A stretch of DNA of 61,039 nucleotides from Thiomonas sp. FB-6 (GCF_000377645.1 NZ_KB898487.1:1-61039); one strand, 5' to 3'; counted from the stretch's first letter, positions 1 to 8,437 are shown. Translations and numbers: made by a program. The notes: generated from the sequence alone by a model not told the origin.

Positions 1-180
1 GGGCGTGAGCTTGCTCGCCTGTTCCCCTCGAACGTACTTCGGCACCTTGGGCGTTTCGCCCTTGAGCCACTTGCTCACCGTATTGCGCGCCAACCCCGTC
101 TTGCGGGCGATCTCGCGCTCACTGAGCTTGTCCCGACGGTGCAGGCGCCGGATCTTGCCGATCATGTCCATGGTGATCAT
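1..180 (-). CDS. istA: IS21 transposase IstA, N-terminal fragment
   Basis: Sixty codons are visible before the window edge. The peptide carries a helix-turn-helix typical of IstA: KLSEREIARKTGLARNTVSK, then WLKGETPKVPKY. IstA is the DDE transposase that acts with the ATPase IstB; the catalytic core would lie outside the window. The start is ambiguous, with in-frame ATGs at 180, 171 and 165. The gene reads away from the window, so it should not transcribe the neighbouring remnant. Confidence 0.85.
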   Translation of the reverse strand, partial: MITMDMIGKIRRLHRRDKLSEREIARKTGLARNTVSKWLKGETPKVPKYVRGEQASKLTP

Positions 181-237
181 TCCTGTCGTCCCCGCCGCAC
201 AAAAAAACAGCAGGGTAGGTCGAACACCTGGCCCAGT

Positions 238-282
238 TTTCGGTCGGCACAACCCTCATACGTGGCTCAAATTTCGGTCGGC
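238..282. repeat. Two copies of the IS21 terminal repeat
   Basis: The 11-base sequence TTTCGGTCGGC occurs at 238-248 and 272-282, spaced 34 bases start to start. IS21 elements carry such repeated transposase-binding sites near each end. The same pair is mirrored in the right copy. Confidence 0.7.
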
Positions 283-289
283 GCCAACA

Positions 290-535
290 GCGGGCTACAA
301 CACCGGGCTGATCGTGCAAGACATGCTCGGTAGGGCTACCCGCTTCGATCCGCTCTCCTTCCATCGGGCCATCATGGAAATGTCGGGAAAGACGACGACC
401 CTGCTGGGGCCGTTCCGAGTGAATGCGAACGGCGCGCAACTGGGCCAGCCTTTGCCGGTGGCGCAAATCGTGCCCGACCACTCGGGCCGCAACAGGATCG
501 TGGTCGTCTACCCCGGCGACAAATCGGGAATGTGA
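290..535 (+). pseudogene. 3' remnant of a periplasmic substrate-binding protein (ABC transporter, amino-acid type)
   Basis: The open frame from the IS junction to TGA at 533-535 encodes about 81 residues beginning AGYNTGLIVQDMLGRA and including SGKTTTLLGPFRVNANGAQL and VVVYPGDK. This matches the C-terminal lobe of branched-chain amino-acid/amide type binding proteins, where a variable-length segment is followed by 'GxFxVxxxGAQxG..PVAQ' and '.VVYP'. The signal peptide and N-terminal lobe are missing; the IS21 element replaces them. No start codon or ribosome-binding site of its own is seen, so it is probably dead. No transporter partner gene follows it. The family assignment is from motif similarity only. 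Confidence 0.6.
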
Positions 536-815
536 GCGCCGATGCGACCTCGGGCCCCTTGCAAGGCATGCAAGGCGGTCAAGCGACCATCGGCCCGCGT
601 GCGTGCACGTTTCCATCCACAGACCCAGGCGGATCGTCACCAATTCCGCACAGCCTTGTCGCGGCTCGCGCCTGTCGGCCGAGCGCTGTCGCCCGAGGCG
701 GAGCTTGGGCGCCGGTCCAAGAGGACCGGGCACGCCCATTGCTTTGTTCGAACCATGCTAGCCGCGGGACTGCGGAAGCCGGCCTCAAGGCCACCCATGA
801 AGGTAGGAGACATGC

Positions 816-920
816 ATGAATGACAGCTACACACCCATCCAGCCCCCGGGACGCATAGGCCCGCACGGCTATGCGAGCAGTCGAAAAGGCGCCGAGCGGC
901 CGAAGCCGGCGAGACTGTGA
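816..920 (+). CDS. Possible 34-residue leader peptide coupled to the response regulator
   Basis: ATG at 816 follows a good ribosome-binding sequence (AGGTAGGAGA, 801-810). The frame reads MNDSYTPIQPPGRIGPHGYA and on to TGA at 918-920. That stop overlaps the GTG start of the next gene (GTGA, 917-920), the classic layout for translational coupling. The response regulator itself has no comparable ribosome-binding site, which favours real translation of this ORF. The peptide is basic and Pro/Gly-rich, with no signal or membrane segment and no family I recognise. About 280 bases upstream, between the binding-protein remnant and this ORF, hold nothing I can identify. Confidence 0.4.
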   Translation: MNDSYTPIQPPGRIGPHGYASSRKGAERPKPARL

Positions 921-1795
921 GGGATACGACCGTAGCGCCCGGCAAGATCCGCGTGCTGGTGGTCGACGACAGTCGAGCAACGCAGGCCATCATCCGCCGA
1001 GCCCTGCAAGACGGGAAGCTGGGCCCGGTGGACGTGCTGGCGCTTTGCGATGGCGAGCAGGCGCTGGCGGCCATCGAGTCGTTCGCCCCCCAACTGCTGA
1101 TCTCGGATTTGCACATGCCGGGAATGTCCGGCCTCGAATTGCTGCAAGCCGTTCCCAAGGACCTCACGGTCGGCCTCGTCACTACGGAGATGGACCCGGG
1201 AGTCCTGGAACAAGCTCGCCACTACGGCGCAGCGTTCATCGTCAGAAAGCCCTTCAGCGATGAAGATCTGGTAGCCCAGGTAGGCAAGGCCCTTGCACGG
1301 GCAGACGCATCCCTGCCTGAGAGAGGCGGCGCGAAGAGCCCCACCTTGCAGGACTTGCTGCTCGGGCACCTTGCCGGGCAGAGCGTGCAACTCAGGGAAG
1401 GCGAACGCTTCGAGGTCCGGCATCTTTGCGTCCAGAATCTGCTCGCTGTTTACACGAGTGGGCACGGTAGCGGCATCTGCGCCATCGCCATTGCGGACCT
1501 GCAGGCGCTCGGCATCCTGGGCGGGGATGCCCACTCCATTGCGGACGAGGCGGCGCGCGGCGCTGTTGCGCAAACCACCGTACGACGTGCAATGGGTTTC
1601 TTCGACCAGGCGGCGCGGTGCGTCCCAACGCTGTTTCCCGAGCTCAGGGAAGTCGAATTCAAAGGAGCCAAATTGCTGCCGCGGGAATTCGCCAGGCTCA
1701 AGAGCGCACTGGAGAGTGTGAAGGGGCGCCACGACTACCAGGTAGCGGTTTCTGGTACGGAGTTCGACGGGCGCTTTGCATTCCTGCGGACTTAG
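917..1795 (+). CDS. Response regulator with an unrecognised C-terminal output domain
   Basis: The protein has 292 residues. Residues 11-130 are a CheY-type receiver: acidic pair D17-D18, phospho-acceptor D64 in LISDLHMPGMSG, Thr in VTTE near 89-90, and K111 in VRKPF. Residues about 145-292 form a second domain containing LREGERFEVRHLCVQNLLAV and MGFFDQAARCVPTLFPELRE; it is neither a helix-turn-helix nor a GGDEF or HD-GYP domain. A CheC/CheX-like fold is conceivable but not shown. The GTG start overlaps the stop of the short upstream ORF. The next gene begins 7 bases downstream, so the cluster with the coiled-coil and GGDEF-EAL proteins is probably one operon controlling cyclic-di-GMP or motility. 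Confidence 0.82.
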   Translation: MRDTTVAPGKIRVLVVDDSRATQAIIRRALQDGKLGPVDVLALCDGEQALAAIESFAPQLLISDLHMPGMSGLELLQAVPKDLTVGLVTTEMDPGVLEQARHYGAAFIVRKPFSDEDLVAQVGKALARADASLPERGGAKSPTLQDLLLGHLAGQSVQLREGERFEVRHLCVQNLLAVYTSGHGSGICAIAIADLQALGILGGDAHSIADEAARGAVAQTTVRRAMGFFDQAARCVPTLFPELREVEFKGAKLLPREFARLKSALESVKGRHDYQVAVSGTEFDGRFAFLRT

Positions 1796-1802
1796 CAACG
1801 CC

Positions 1803-2468
1803 ATGGACTGGATCAGCGTGGCAACCGTCGTGGCGCTCACCGGCAGTGGTGTCGGCCCCGGCATCCTGGCTGTCCTGGCTTGGCGCCTTCTGGAGGGCGT
1901 GCGCGCTGAACACGACGCGTTGCACGATCTCGTCCGATCCCTGCGCGGTGAGGCGCAGGAACTGAAGGCATGCGCACTGCGCATGGTCGAGGAATCTTCC
2001 CGCTTGGTCGGCGAACCCTCCCAGGCAGTGGTGGCGCGTGTCGCGCTGGAAACGGAGCGAGGCGTGTTGCCTGCAGCGTCTCCCGATGCGCTCGAAGAGC
2101 AGGGACGGCGCGACAGGCAACAGGCGAATCGTGAGTCCAGGCAACTGCTAGCCCAAGTGGACTCATTGACCAGCGCGCTGGCGGCGGCCACCGATAGGAG
2201 CAGGAGGTTTGAATCCCGGGCGAACGCCATGGCGATCCAAGTCGAGGAACTCAAGGACCCCGGACCGGCACAACGCCAGGCCCGGCCAGGGGCCGAATCC
2301 GTCCAGGCTTCCTTGCAGGCACGCCTCGACCATGCCGAATCGGAAGGTTCGAAGCACGCAGCCGAACTTGAGGCGCTCAGGGCTCAGCTGAGCCGGGTCC
2401 TCACGGAGAAGGAATTCATCGAGGAGCGCTTCCTGCGGCTGACGGGCGATCGTGGGGAGCGAACCTGA
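1803..2468 (+). CDS. Membrane-anchored coiled-coil protein
   Basis: From ATG 1803 (MDWISVATVVALTGSG...) the product has 221 residues. Residues 4-30 are a single hydrophobic segment. The rest is charged, Ala/Glu/Arg/Gln-rich helix with heptad character (for example RADQ-rich stretches about 85-215), suggesting a long cytoplasmic coiled coil. An in-frame ATG at 1776 lies inside the response-regulator gene and is less likely. The gene follows the response regulator by 7 bases and precedes the GGDEF-EAL gene by 68 bases. It could be a scaffold for the signalling cluster, but its function is unknown and I recognise no family. Confidence 0.65.
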   Translation: MDWISVATVVALTGSGVGPGILAVLAWRLLEGVRAEHDALHDLVRSLRGEAQELKACALRMVEESSRLVGEPSQAVVARVALETERGVLPAASPDALEEQGRRDRQQANRESRQLLAQVDSLTSALAAATDRSRRFESRANAMAIQVEELKDPGPAQRQARPGAESVQASLQARLDHAESEGSKHAAELEALRAQLSRVLTEKEFIEERFLRLTGDRGERT

Positions 2469-2536
2469 AACCGTGCGCACTAGGGGGATACGGCCATTTC
2501 CGCGAGAAGTTCGGACTTCAAGCCTTGACAACATCG

Positions 2537-5239
2537 ATGCGTAAGCGAGAAGCGCGCCCCTCGGCAAAGAACGCCTGCAACGGAGCACGGCGCCCGGCCT
2601 CATTGGCGCGGCTTCCACTTCGGAAATATCACACGATGGTGGAAAATCTCCCCAACTACTTGGTCTGCTACGACGAGAAGCTGACTCCTGTTTACGTAAA
2701 CCCTGCGCTTTTGCAAAGTCCGCAGGCGACCGGCAGCGCATCCGATTCGGTACTCGAAGCGCTGATCAAAACGATCGGGGGGGTCGCGCAGTACTCCGCG
2801 GCATTGCGTCGCGCGCGGGAGGAGGGCACACAGCAGTCGGTCGAGTTCGAGTGGCACGACGCGCGCGGCGACACGAGGCTTCTGCAGTACGCCTTCGTGC
2901 CCGAGGTCGATCAACTCGGGCAGGTATCCAGCGTCCTCGCTGTCGGCTATGACCTCACCGAGCATCGCGAGGCCCGGCGCCTCGTGGAACGCCAAGCCCG
3001 ACACGAAAGGCTGCTCGGAGCGTGCAAGGACGCGATTCTGCGCGCGTCAAGCGAAGGCGAGTTGCTGCAGCGATTCTGCAGCGCCCTCGCGCGGGACGGC
3101 GAATGCCTGCTTGCGTGGATCGGACTTCTTTCGCCTTCGGAAGCTCTGCGCCATGTGGCCTCTGCGGCAGGGGCCTCCAGGCCACCCGACGCGAGGGTTC
3201 CGGAGCGCAATAGTCTGGATCGCTTGGCTGCCATTCTGGCGGAGGATCTCTGCCCCGCGCACGGCGAGCCCGACCATTCGATGCTCGAAGTCATCCCTTC
3301 GGCGCAAGAGTCGCTCCGTGGAGTGGCGGGGCTGGAAGCCTGCCGATCCTATCGGGCGCTGAGGCTCAGGAACGAGCGCGACGAGACTTTTGGTGTGCTC
3401 GGCGTCTTTTTCGAGAAGGCTGAGCCACTGGATGCTGCGCAGGAGCATTTGTTCGAACAGCTGGCCCAAGACCTTGCCTTCGGGATGCTCGCTCAGCGAG
3501 CGCATCAAGCGCATGCACGGGCCGAGGAGGAATTGCTAATCGCGGCAGCGGCCTTTGATACACAGGAGGCCATCGTGGTGATGAGCACGGACACCACGAT
3601 CCTCCGGGTCAACCGCGCGTTCACCCGCATCACCGGCTTCGAAGCCCGCGACGTCGTGGGCCGTGACGCACGGTTGTCCCGGTTCGCCGAACAGGATGAG
3701 GATCTGCACTGGAGAATCTGGCGCACCGTCAACACCACGGGAAGTTGGGAAGGCGAGGTTCTCGGGCGCCGCAAGAATGGACAAACCTACACCCAGTGGC
3801 TCAGCGTTGCAGCTGTGCGCAAGGGTGGCGCCGTGTCGTACTACGTCGGCAACTTCGTCGACATTTCCTCGCGCAAAGCCGCCGAGCAGGAAATCAGGCA
3901 ACTGGCCTATTACGACCAATTGACGGGGCTTGCGAACCGCCGCTTGTTCCTGGACCGCATCCAGGAGGCGCTTGGCGGCTACCGAGACAGCCGGCATCAA
4001 GGGGTCCTGATGTTCATCGACCTGGACCATTTCAAGGGCATCAACGACTCCTTCGGTCACGAAGTCGGCAACTGCATCCTCGTCGATGTCGCACGCAGGC
4101 TCAACCAAGTCGTTGGGTCGCGGGGAAGCGTGGCAAGACTGGGCGGCGATGAATTTGCTGTCATGTTGAAGGCTCTGCCCGAGGAGCACGACGATGCCGT
4201 CAACGCGGCTGAGGCGGTGGCCCAGGAGGTGCTTCGAGCACTCAACTCTCCCTATCAGGTGGGGTCGCACGAACAGTACCTCAGCGCAAGCATCGGTCTG
4301 GCGCTTTTCGGGGATTCGCAAGGTTCAGTGACGAACCTCCTGAAATTCGCGGACGTCGCCATGTACCAAGCCAAGGGAGCCGGCCGCAACACCCTGCGCT
4401 TCTTTTCTTCCGAGGTTCAGGCGGCGATCGCGAATCGAGTGAAGCTTGAAAACCATTTGCGGCGGGCGCTGGAGGGCGGGCAATTCCGGCTCGTATACCA
4501 AGCCCAGTACGCACAAGACCGGGGCATCATCGGCGCCGAGGTCCTGCTGCGCTGGCGGCACCCCTCGTTGGGTCTGGTGCTTCCCAAGACATTCATCTCC
4601 CTGGCCGAGGAGACGGGACTCATCTTGCCGATCGGTCAATGGGTGATCCGCATGGCCTGCGAGCGGCTACGCGCCTGGCAGGACGATGAAGTCACTCGCG
4701 ATCTTTCGCTTTCCGTGAACGTGAGCGCGCTGCAGTTTCGGCAGGCCGATTTTGTGTCGCAGGTGCTCAACGCGATCCATGGCACGGGAGCACGGCCGGA
4801 GCGGCTCAAGCTCGAACTGACCGAGTCACTGATTATCGAGAACGTCAATGCAGCAATAGACAAGATGAATGCGCTCCGGAACATCGGGGTGCAATTCTCG
4901 ATGGATGACTTTGGAACTGGTCATTCCTCTCTGGCCTACCTCGCGCGGCTTCCCCTGTCGCAGTTGAAGATCGACCAGAGTTTCGTGCGAAATCTCCCGC
5001 AGAGTGCGCGGGATGCCTTGATCACGCAGACGATTATAACTCTGGCAAGCTCGCTGGGGCTTGAGGTCATCGCCGAGGGTGTCGAGAGCATGGCCCAGCA
5101 GGATTTTTTGAACGCTCGCGGGTGTCGGATGTTCCAGGGGTATTTGATTGGAAGACCCATGCGCCTGGAGGATTTTGAAGCATTGATGCGCCGTGCCGGA
5201 GCGGATTTTGAGATTTCAACCATGGGTCAGCGCTGCTGA
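2537..5239 (+). CDS. PAS-GAF-PAS-GGDEF-EAL cyclic-di-GMP signalling protein
   Basis: About 900 residues. In order: a PAS domain (YHTMVENLPNYLVCYDEK..., about 30-145), a GAF-like domain (about 155-320), a second PAS domain with PAC segment (about 335-450), GGDEF (about 460-620) and EAL (about 640-885). The cyclase motif is intact (RLGGDEFAVML, codons near 4142-4156), but no RxxD inhibitory site precedes it. The phosphodiesterase motifs are EVLLRW, ELTES, DDFGTG, KIDQ and AEGVES, so EVL replaces EAL, a tolerated variant. Both activities are therefore possible. No transmembrane segment is seen, so it is probably cytosolic. The start is uncertain: TTG 2525, ATG 2537 or ATG 2636, none with a strong ribosome-binding site. 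Confidence 0.9.
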   Translation: MRKREARPSAKNACNGARRPASLARLPLRKYHTMVENLPNYLVCYDEKLTPVYVNPALLQSPQATGSASDSVLEALIKTIGGVAQYSAALRRAREEGTQQSVEFEWHDARGDTRLLQYAFVPEVDQLGQVSSVLAVGYDLTEHREARRLVERQARHERLLGACKDAILRASSEGELLQRFCSALARDGECLLAWIGLLSPSEALRHVASAAGASRPPDARVPERNSLDRLAAILAEDLCPAHGEPDHSMLEVIPSAQESLRGVAGLEACRSYRALRLRNERDETFGVLGVFFEKAEPLDAAQEHLFEQLAQDLAFGMLAQRAHQAHARAEEELLIAAAAFDTQEAIVVMSTDTTILRVNRAFTRITGFEARDVVGRDARLSRFAEQDEDLHWRIWRTVNTTGSWEGEVLGRRKNGQTYTQWLSVAAVRKGGAVSYYVGNFVDISSRKAAEQEIRQLAYYDQLTGLANRRLFLDRIQEALGGYRDSRHQGVLMFIDLDHFKGINDSFGHEVGNCILVDVARRLNQVVGSRGSVARLGGDEFAVMLKALPEEHDDAVNAAEAVAQEVLRALNSPYQVGSHEQYLSASIGLALFGDSQGSVTNLLKFADVAMYQAKGAGRNTLRFFSSEVQAAIANRVKLENHLRRALEGGQFRLVYQAQYAQDRGIIGAEVLLRWRHPSLGLVLPKTFISLAEETGLILPIGQWVIRMACERLRAWQDDEVTRDLSLSVNVSALQFRQADFVSQVLNAIHGTGARPERLKLELTESLIIENVNAAIDKMNALRNIGVQFSMDDFGTGHSSLAYLARLPLSQLKIDQSFVRNLPQSARDALITQTIITLASSLGLEVIAEGVESMAQQDFLNARGCRMFQGYLIGRPMRLEDFEALMRRAGADFEISTMGQRC

Positions 5240-5324
5240 TCCGGCCGTCCATTCAATTTCGGTTGTCTCGGTGCGCATGGAGGCCGGAAGGCTACGTCTC
5301 TGGCGTGCCGCAAGAGGAAATGAA

Positions 5325-5690
5325 ATGAACAAGAAGTGGATCGAAGATCATGAAATCGTCGGCCATGGCGTCGATGCGCGGACCTTGGAAAAGCTGATCG
5401 ACGATCGACTGGACAAGCGCTGGATCGATCGGCGAAATCATCCGGGTCCCACATCGGGGAGAGTAAGTTACGATCGCGAAGCCAGGTATCCGATGAGCGC
5501 GAAGATTTGCGAGCGACCAGATGGTTTGATCGTTTTGACCGAGGATGATATGTTGCGGGATGGTGACATAATCTACCTTGATCGGGGCGGAATATCCTCT
5601 CCCTTTGTGGTGGTCAGCGCGAAGTGGGGACGGCGCACTTCGGACGTCCCCAGGCTGCGTGTGCTGATTTGCCGTCCCAAAGGGCCTTGA
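5325..5690 (+). CDS. Hypothetical protein, 121 residues
   Basis: ATG 5325 has a good ribosome-binding sequence (AGAGGAA) just upstream, which favours it over in-frame upstream starts that run into the GGDEF-EAL gene. The product begins MNKKWIEDHEIVGHGVD and contains LIVLTEDDMLRDGDIIYLDR. It is soluble and charged, with no signal peptide. I recognise no family. Its position 85 bases after the cyclic-di-GMP protein gene and before a convergent LysR gene suggests it may close the signalling cluster. Confidence 0.55.
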   Translation: MNKKWIEDHEIVGHGVDARTLEKLIDDRLDKRWIDRRNHPGPTSGRVSYDREARYPMSAKICERPDGLIVLTEDDMLRDGDIIYLDRGGISSPFVVVSAKWGRRTSDVPRLRVLICRPKGP

Positions 5691-5741
5691 AACCGCGGCC
5701 AAGAGACGGTTGAAACAGGAGGCCGGCTCGGCATTTCAGAA

Positions 5742-6653
5742 TCATGCCCGGGCTTGATCCCAGGGAGCCGGGTCGCCGGCGAAGCGCCTGGCAAGGAAGT
5801 CCACCAGCAGGCGCAAGGCCAGGGGCTGGTGCTGGCGCGAGAGATAGATCGCATGGATGCCCAGCACTTCCGGCTCATGGTCCGGCAGCAGCTGCACGAG
5901 GCGGCCCGTGCGCAGCTCATCACCCAGGGAGTAGGTCGGCAATATGCCGACGCCGGCGCCCGAGAGCACAGCCCTGCGCAGCACGGCGGTCTCGTTGGTG
6001 TGAAAGCTCCAGTCGACCGGCACCTTGAGGGTCTCGCCGGCATGCGTGAAGCGATATTGATGGCTGATGCCGAAGGCATGGGCGACGCAGCGGTGTTGAC
6101 GCAAGTCCTCTGCTACGCGCGGCACGCCATGTTTCTTGAGGTAGTCGGGTGAGGCGCAAAGCATCGAGCGGCAGAGTGCCAGCGGCCGCGTGATCATCGC
6201 AGGGTCCAGGGTGTTGGTGATGCGCACCGCCAGATCGACTCGCTCGGCCACCAGATCAGCCGCCTTGTCGCCCACCGACAGCACGATCTCGACCTGTTCA
6301 TGCTGGCGCTGGAATTCGACCAGCGCCGTGGTGAGCTGAGCATCCGCGAAGGAGCTCGAGGCGGTGACACGCAGCACACCGGCTGGCGCGCGGCCACGTT
6401 CGGCCGCGAGGTGCCGTGCATCTTCCGCGAGCTCGAGCATCTGCCGGCAGGCAGGCAGCGCGGCGAAGCCGGCATCCGTAAGGCTCACCTTGCGGGTGGT
6501 CCGGTGCAGCAGGCGGGCGTCGAACCAGTCTTCGGCCGCGGCGAGGTAGCGGCTGACCATCGGCACCGACATTTCCAGATGCTCGGCGGCCAGCGTGAAG
6601 CTGCCCCGATCGGCCACTTCGACGAAGACCCGCACAGCCATCAGGCGATCCAT
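5742..6653 (-). CDS. LysR-family transcriptional regulator
   Basis: 303 residues, the usual LysR length. The N-terminal winged helix-turn-helix is clear (FVEVADRGSFTLAAEHLEMS, then VSRYLAAAEDWFDARLLHRT), followed by the two-lobed effector domain from about residue 90. The HTH places it in the large LysR group that controls a divergent metabolic gene (AaeR/DmlR-like). It is divergent from the metallo-beta-lactamase-fold/DsbA-like/SnoaL-like set starting at 6757, and an inverted repeat lies between them, so that set is the likely target. The ligand is unknown. Confidence 0.9.
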   Translation of the reverse strand: MDRLMAVRVFVEVADRGSFTLAAEHLEMSVPMVSRYLAAAEDWFDARLLHRTTRKVSLTDAGFAALPACRQMLELAEDARHLAAERGRAPAGVLRVTASSSFADAQLTTALVEFQRQHEQVEIVLSVGDKAADLVAERVDLAVRITNTLDPAMITRPLALCRSMLCASPDYLKKHGVPRVAEDLRQHRCVAHAFGISHQYRFTHAGETLKVPVDWSFHTNETAVLRRAVLSGAGVGILPTYSLGDELRTGRLVQLLPDHEPEVLGIHAIYLSRQHQPLALRLLVDFLARRFAGDPAPWDQARA

Positions 6654-6687
6654 TTTGTCGATCCGTGCAATAAGTATTCAACTGAGA

Positions 6688-6724
6688 CGGACTTTATCAA
6701 CGGAACTGCAAAACATAAAGTTCG
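6688..6724. promoter_or_regulatory. Inverted repeat between divergent genes, likely LysR operator
   Basis: CGGACTTTAT at 6688-6697 is mirrored, with one mismatch, by ATAAAGTTCG at 6715-6724. The repeat sits in the 103-base space between the divergent LysR gene and the gene at 6757, where a LysR regulator normally binds. Assignment as an operator is inference from position. Confidence 0.45.
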
Positions 6725-6756
6725 TTCCACAGCAACCCTGCCCAAGGAGATCGACC

Positions 6757-7647
6757 ATGTTCCCGTCCAGCCCAATCGTCCGCCTCATGGGGGCCATCCT
6801 GCGTCCCGGCGTGGTCGACTCCACCGGCGCGGGCGCTCAGGCCCCCGCTGCGCTGACCGTCAAGGTCTACAACGCCGGCGCCAACAGCTTCCACGTCAAT
6901 GCCGCCGTGGTCAGCGGCAAGAGCGAAGCCCTGGTGATCGACAGCGGCTTCACCCGCGCCGACGCACTGCGCGTGGCGGCCGACGTTCTCGACAGCGGCA
7001 AGACGCTGAAGACCGTTTTCATCAGCAACGCCGACCCGGACTTCTACTTCGGCGCCGAGGTATTGAAGGCCCATTTCCCGGATGCCCAGGTGCTCACCAC
7101 CCCGGCGGTGCGCGAGAGGATCGAAGCCAAGCTGGCCGGCAAGCTGGCCTTCTGGGCGCCGAAGATGGGCGCCAACGCACCGCGCCAGCCGATCGTGCCG
7201 GAACTGCTGCAGGGCACCCGCCTGAGCGTGGATGGCGAGACCCTCGAAGTGCGCGGCACCACGGGTGAGCTGGCGCATCGTCCCTACGTCTGGATTCCGT
7301 CGATCCAGACCATCGCCGGCAATATCGCCATCTTCGGGAACCTTCACGTGTGGACCGCCGATACGCAGAAAGACAGCGAGCGCAAGGCCTGGCTCGCCCA
7401 GCTCGATGAAATCGAAGCGCTGCATCCCACGACCGTGGTGCCCGGTCACATGGCCGCGGGCGCGCCGATGGACCTGAGCGCGATCCGCCACACCCGCGCC
7501 TACCTGCAGCGCTTTCATGCGGAAGCCGCCAAGGCCGGGAATGCCGCGGAACTGATCGACGCCATGAAGAATGCGTATCCGCAAGCGGGTCTTGGCATGG
7601 CGCTGGATATCGGTGCCAAGGTCAACAAGGGCGAAATGCCGTGGTGA
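6757..7647 (+). CDS. Metallo-beta-lactamase-fold protein with degenerate metal motif
   Basis: ATG 6757 follows AAGGAGA, giving 296 residues. The early part (VKVYNAGANSFHVNAAVVSG, then SEALVIDSGF) and PGHMAAG later are typical of the metallo-beta-lactamase fold. The usual HxHxDH metal-binding motif appears as SNADPDFYFG: both His positions are Asn and Asp, and the last His is Phe, while the Asp is kept. It may bind metal differently or be non-hydrolytic. There is no convincing signal peptide. It is first in a set with the DsbA-like and SnoaL-like genes and divergent from a LysR regulator, suggesting an inducible detoxification or redox function. Confidence 0.8.
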   Translation: MFPSSPIVRLMGAILRPGVVDSTGAGAQAPAALTVKVYNAGANSFHVNAAVVSGKSEALVIDSGFTRADALRVAADVLDSGKTLKTVFISNADPDFYFGAEVLKAHFPDAQVLTTPAVRERIEAKLAGKLAFWAPKMGANAPRQPIVPELLQGTRLSVDGETLEVRGTTGELAHRPYVWIPSIQTIAGNIAIFGNLHVWTADTQKDSERKAWLAQLDEIEALHPTTVVPGHMAAGAPMDLSAIRHTRAYLQRFHAEAAKAGNAAELIDAMKNAYPQAGLGMALDIGAKVNKGEMPW

Positions 7648-7723
7648 TTCGCGCAACGTCTCCAGCGCAGTGCATTCCCACGACGCGGGAGCTTCACAGC
7701 TTCCAGGCTCCGGATACCAGACC

Positions 7724-8437
7724 ATGCCGACAACAACGCTGCATTACATCTACGACCCCTTGTGCGGCTGGTGCTACGGCGCGGCTCCGTTGGTCAAGGC
7801 GGCTCGCGAAATTCTCCCCGTGATCCCGCACGGTGGCGGCATGATGACGGGCGCGCGTCGTCAGAAGGTCACCGCGCAGTTGCGTGAGTACGTCAAGCTG
7901 CATGACGCGCAGATTGCCCTGCGCAGCGGGCAGCCTTTCGGCGAAGGCTACCTCGACGGGCTGCTGCGCGATACCGAGGCCGTGTTCGACTCCGAGCCGC
8001 CGACGGCTGCCATCCTGGCGGCCGAAGCGCTGGCCGGGCGCGGGATGGACGTGCTCGCCCGCTTGCAGATCGCGCACTATGTCGAAGGGCGCCGAATCGC
8101 CGATCGCGCGGTGCTGATCGACGTCGCCGCCAGCCTGGGCCTGGAGGCTGAAAGCTTCGCCGCGGCGCTGGATGGGCAGTCGGGCGCGGCCGTCCAGGCG
8201 CACATCCAGCAGACCCGGGCCTTCATGGCACACGTGGACGCCCGGGGATTTCCCAGCTTCGTGCTCGAATCGGAGGGCGTTTTCACGCCCATCGAGGTCG
8301 CGAGTCATCTGGGGCGGGCGGAGGATTTCCAGGTCTGGCTGCGCGCTCAGGCGCACGCGGCCATCGCGCCTGCCGGAGACGAGGCCTTCGGCTGCGATGC
8401 CGACAGCTGTAGTACCTCGAAGGGGACTCGCGCATGA
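7724..8437 (+). CDS. DsbA/FrnE-family thioredoxin-fold protein
   Basis: 237 residues from ATG 7724. The start LHYIYDPLCGWCYGAAPL has the CxxC site (CGWC) directly after the first beta strand. A helical insertion follows, and the cis-Pro loop is probably GFPSFV. This is the layout of the DsbA-like/FrnE group of cytosolic thiol oxidoreductases. No signal peptide is visible. Two further cysteines near the C-terminus (CDADSC) are unusual. Its stop overlaps the start of the next gene by 4 bases (ATGA at 8434), so the two are translationally coupled. Confidence 0.85.
   Translation: MPTTTLHYIYDPLCGWCYGAAPLVKAAREILPVIPHGGGMMTGARRQKVTAQLREYVKLHDAQIALRSGQPFGEGYLDGLLRDTEAVFDSEPPTAAILAAEALAGRGMDVLARLQIAHYVEGRRIADRAVLIDVAASLGLEAESFAAALDGQSGAAVQAHIQQTRAFMAHVDARGFPSFVLESEGVFTPIEVASHLGRAEDFQVWLRAQAHAAIAPAGDEAFGCDADSCSTSKGTRA

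Larger units (their letters stand above)
1..289 (-). mobile_element. IS21-family insertion sequence, istA-proximal end (left copy)
   Basis: The element enters from outside the window and ends at 289 with CA-3', the usual TG...CA terminus of IS21 elements. The last 95 bases (195-289) are the exact reverse complement of 60945-61039, and the two sequences diverge beyond 289/60945, which fixes the tip. The sequence TTTCGGTCGGC occurs at 238-248 and again at 272-282, as expected of the multiple terminal repeats of this family. The start of istA lies inside, reading leftwards. Insertion truncated the gene whose 3' end follows at 290. Confidence 0.88.
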
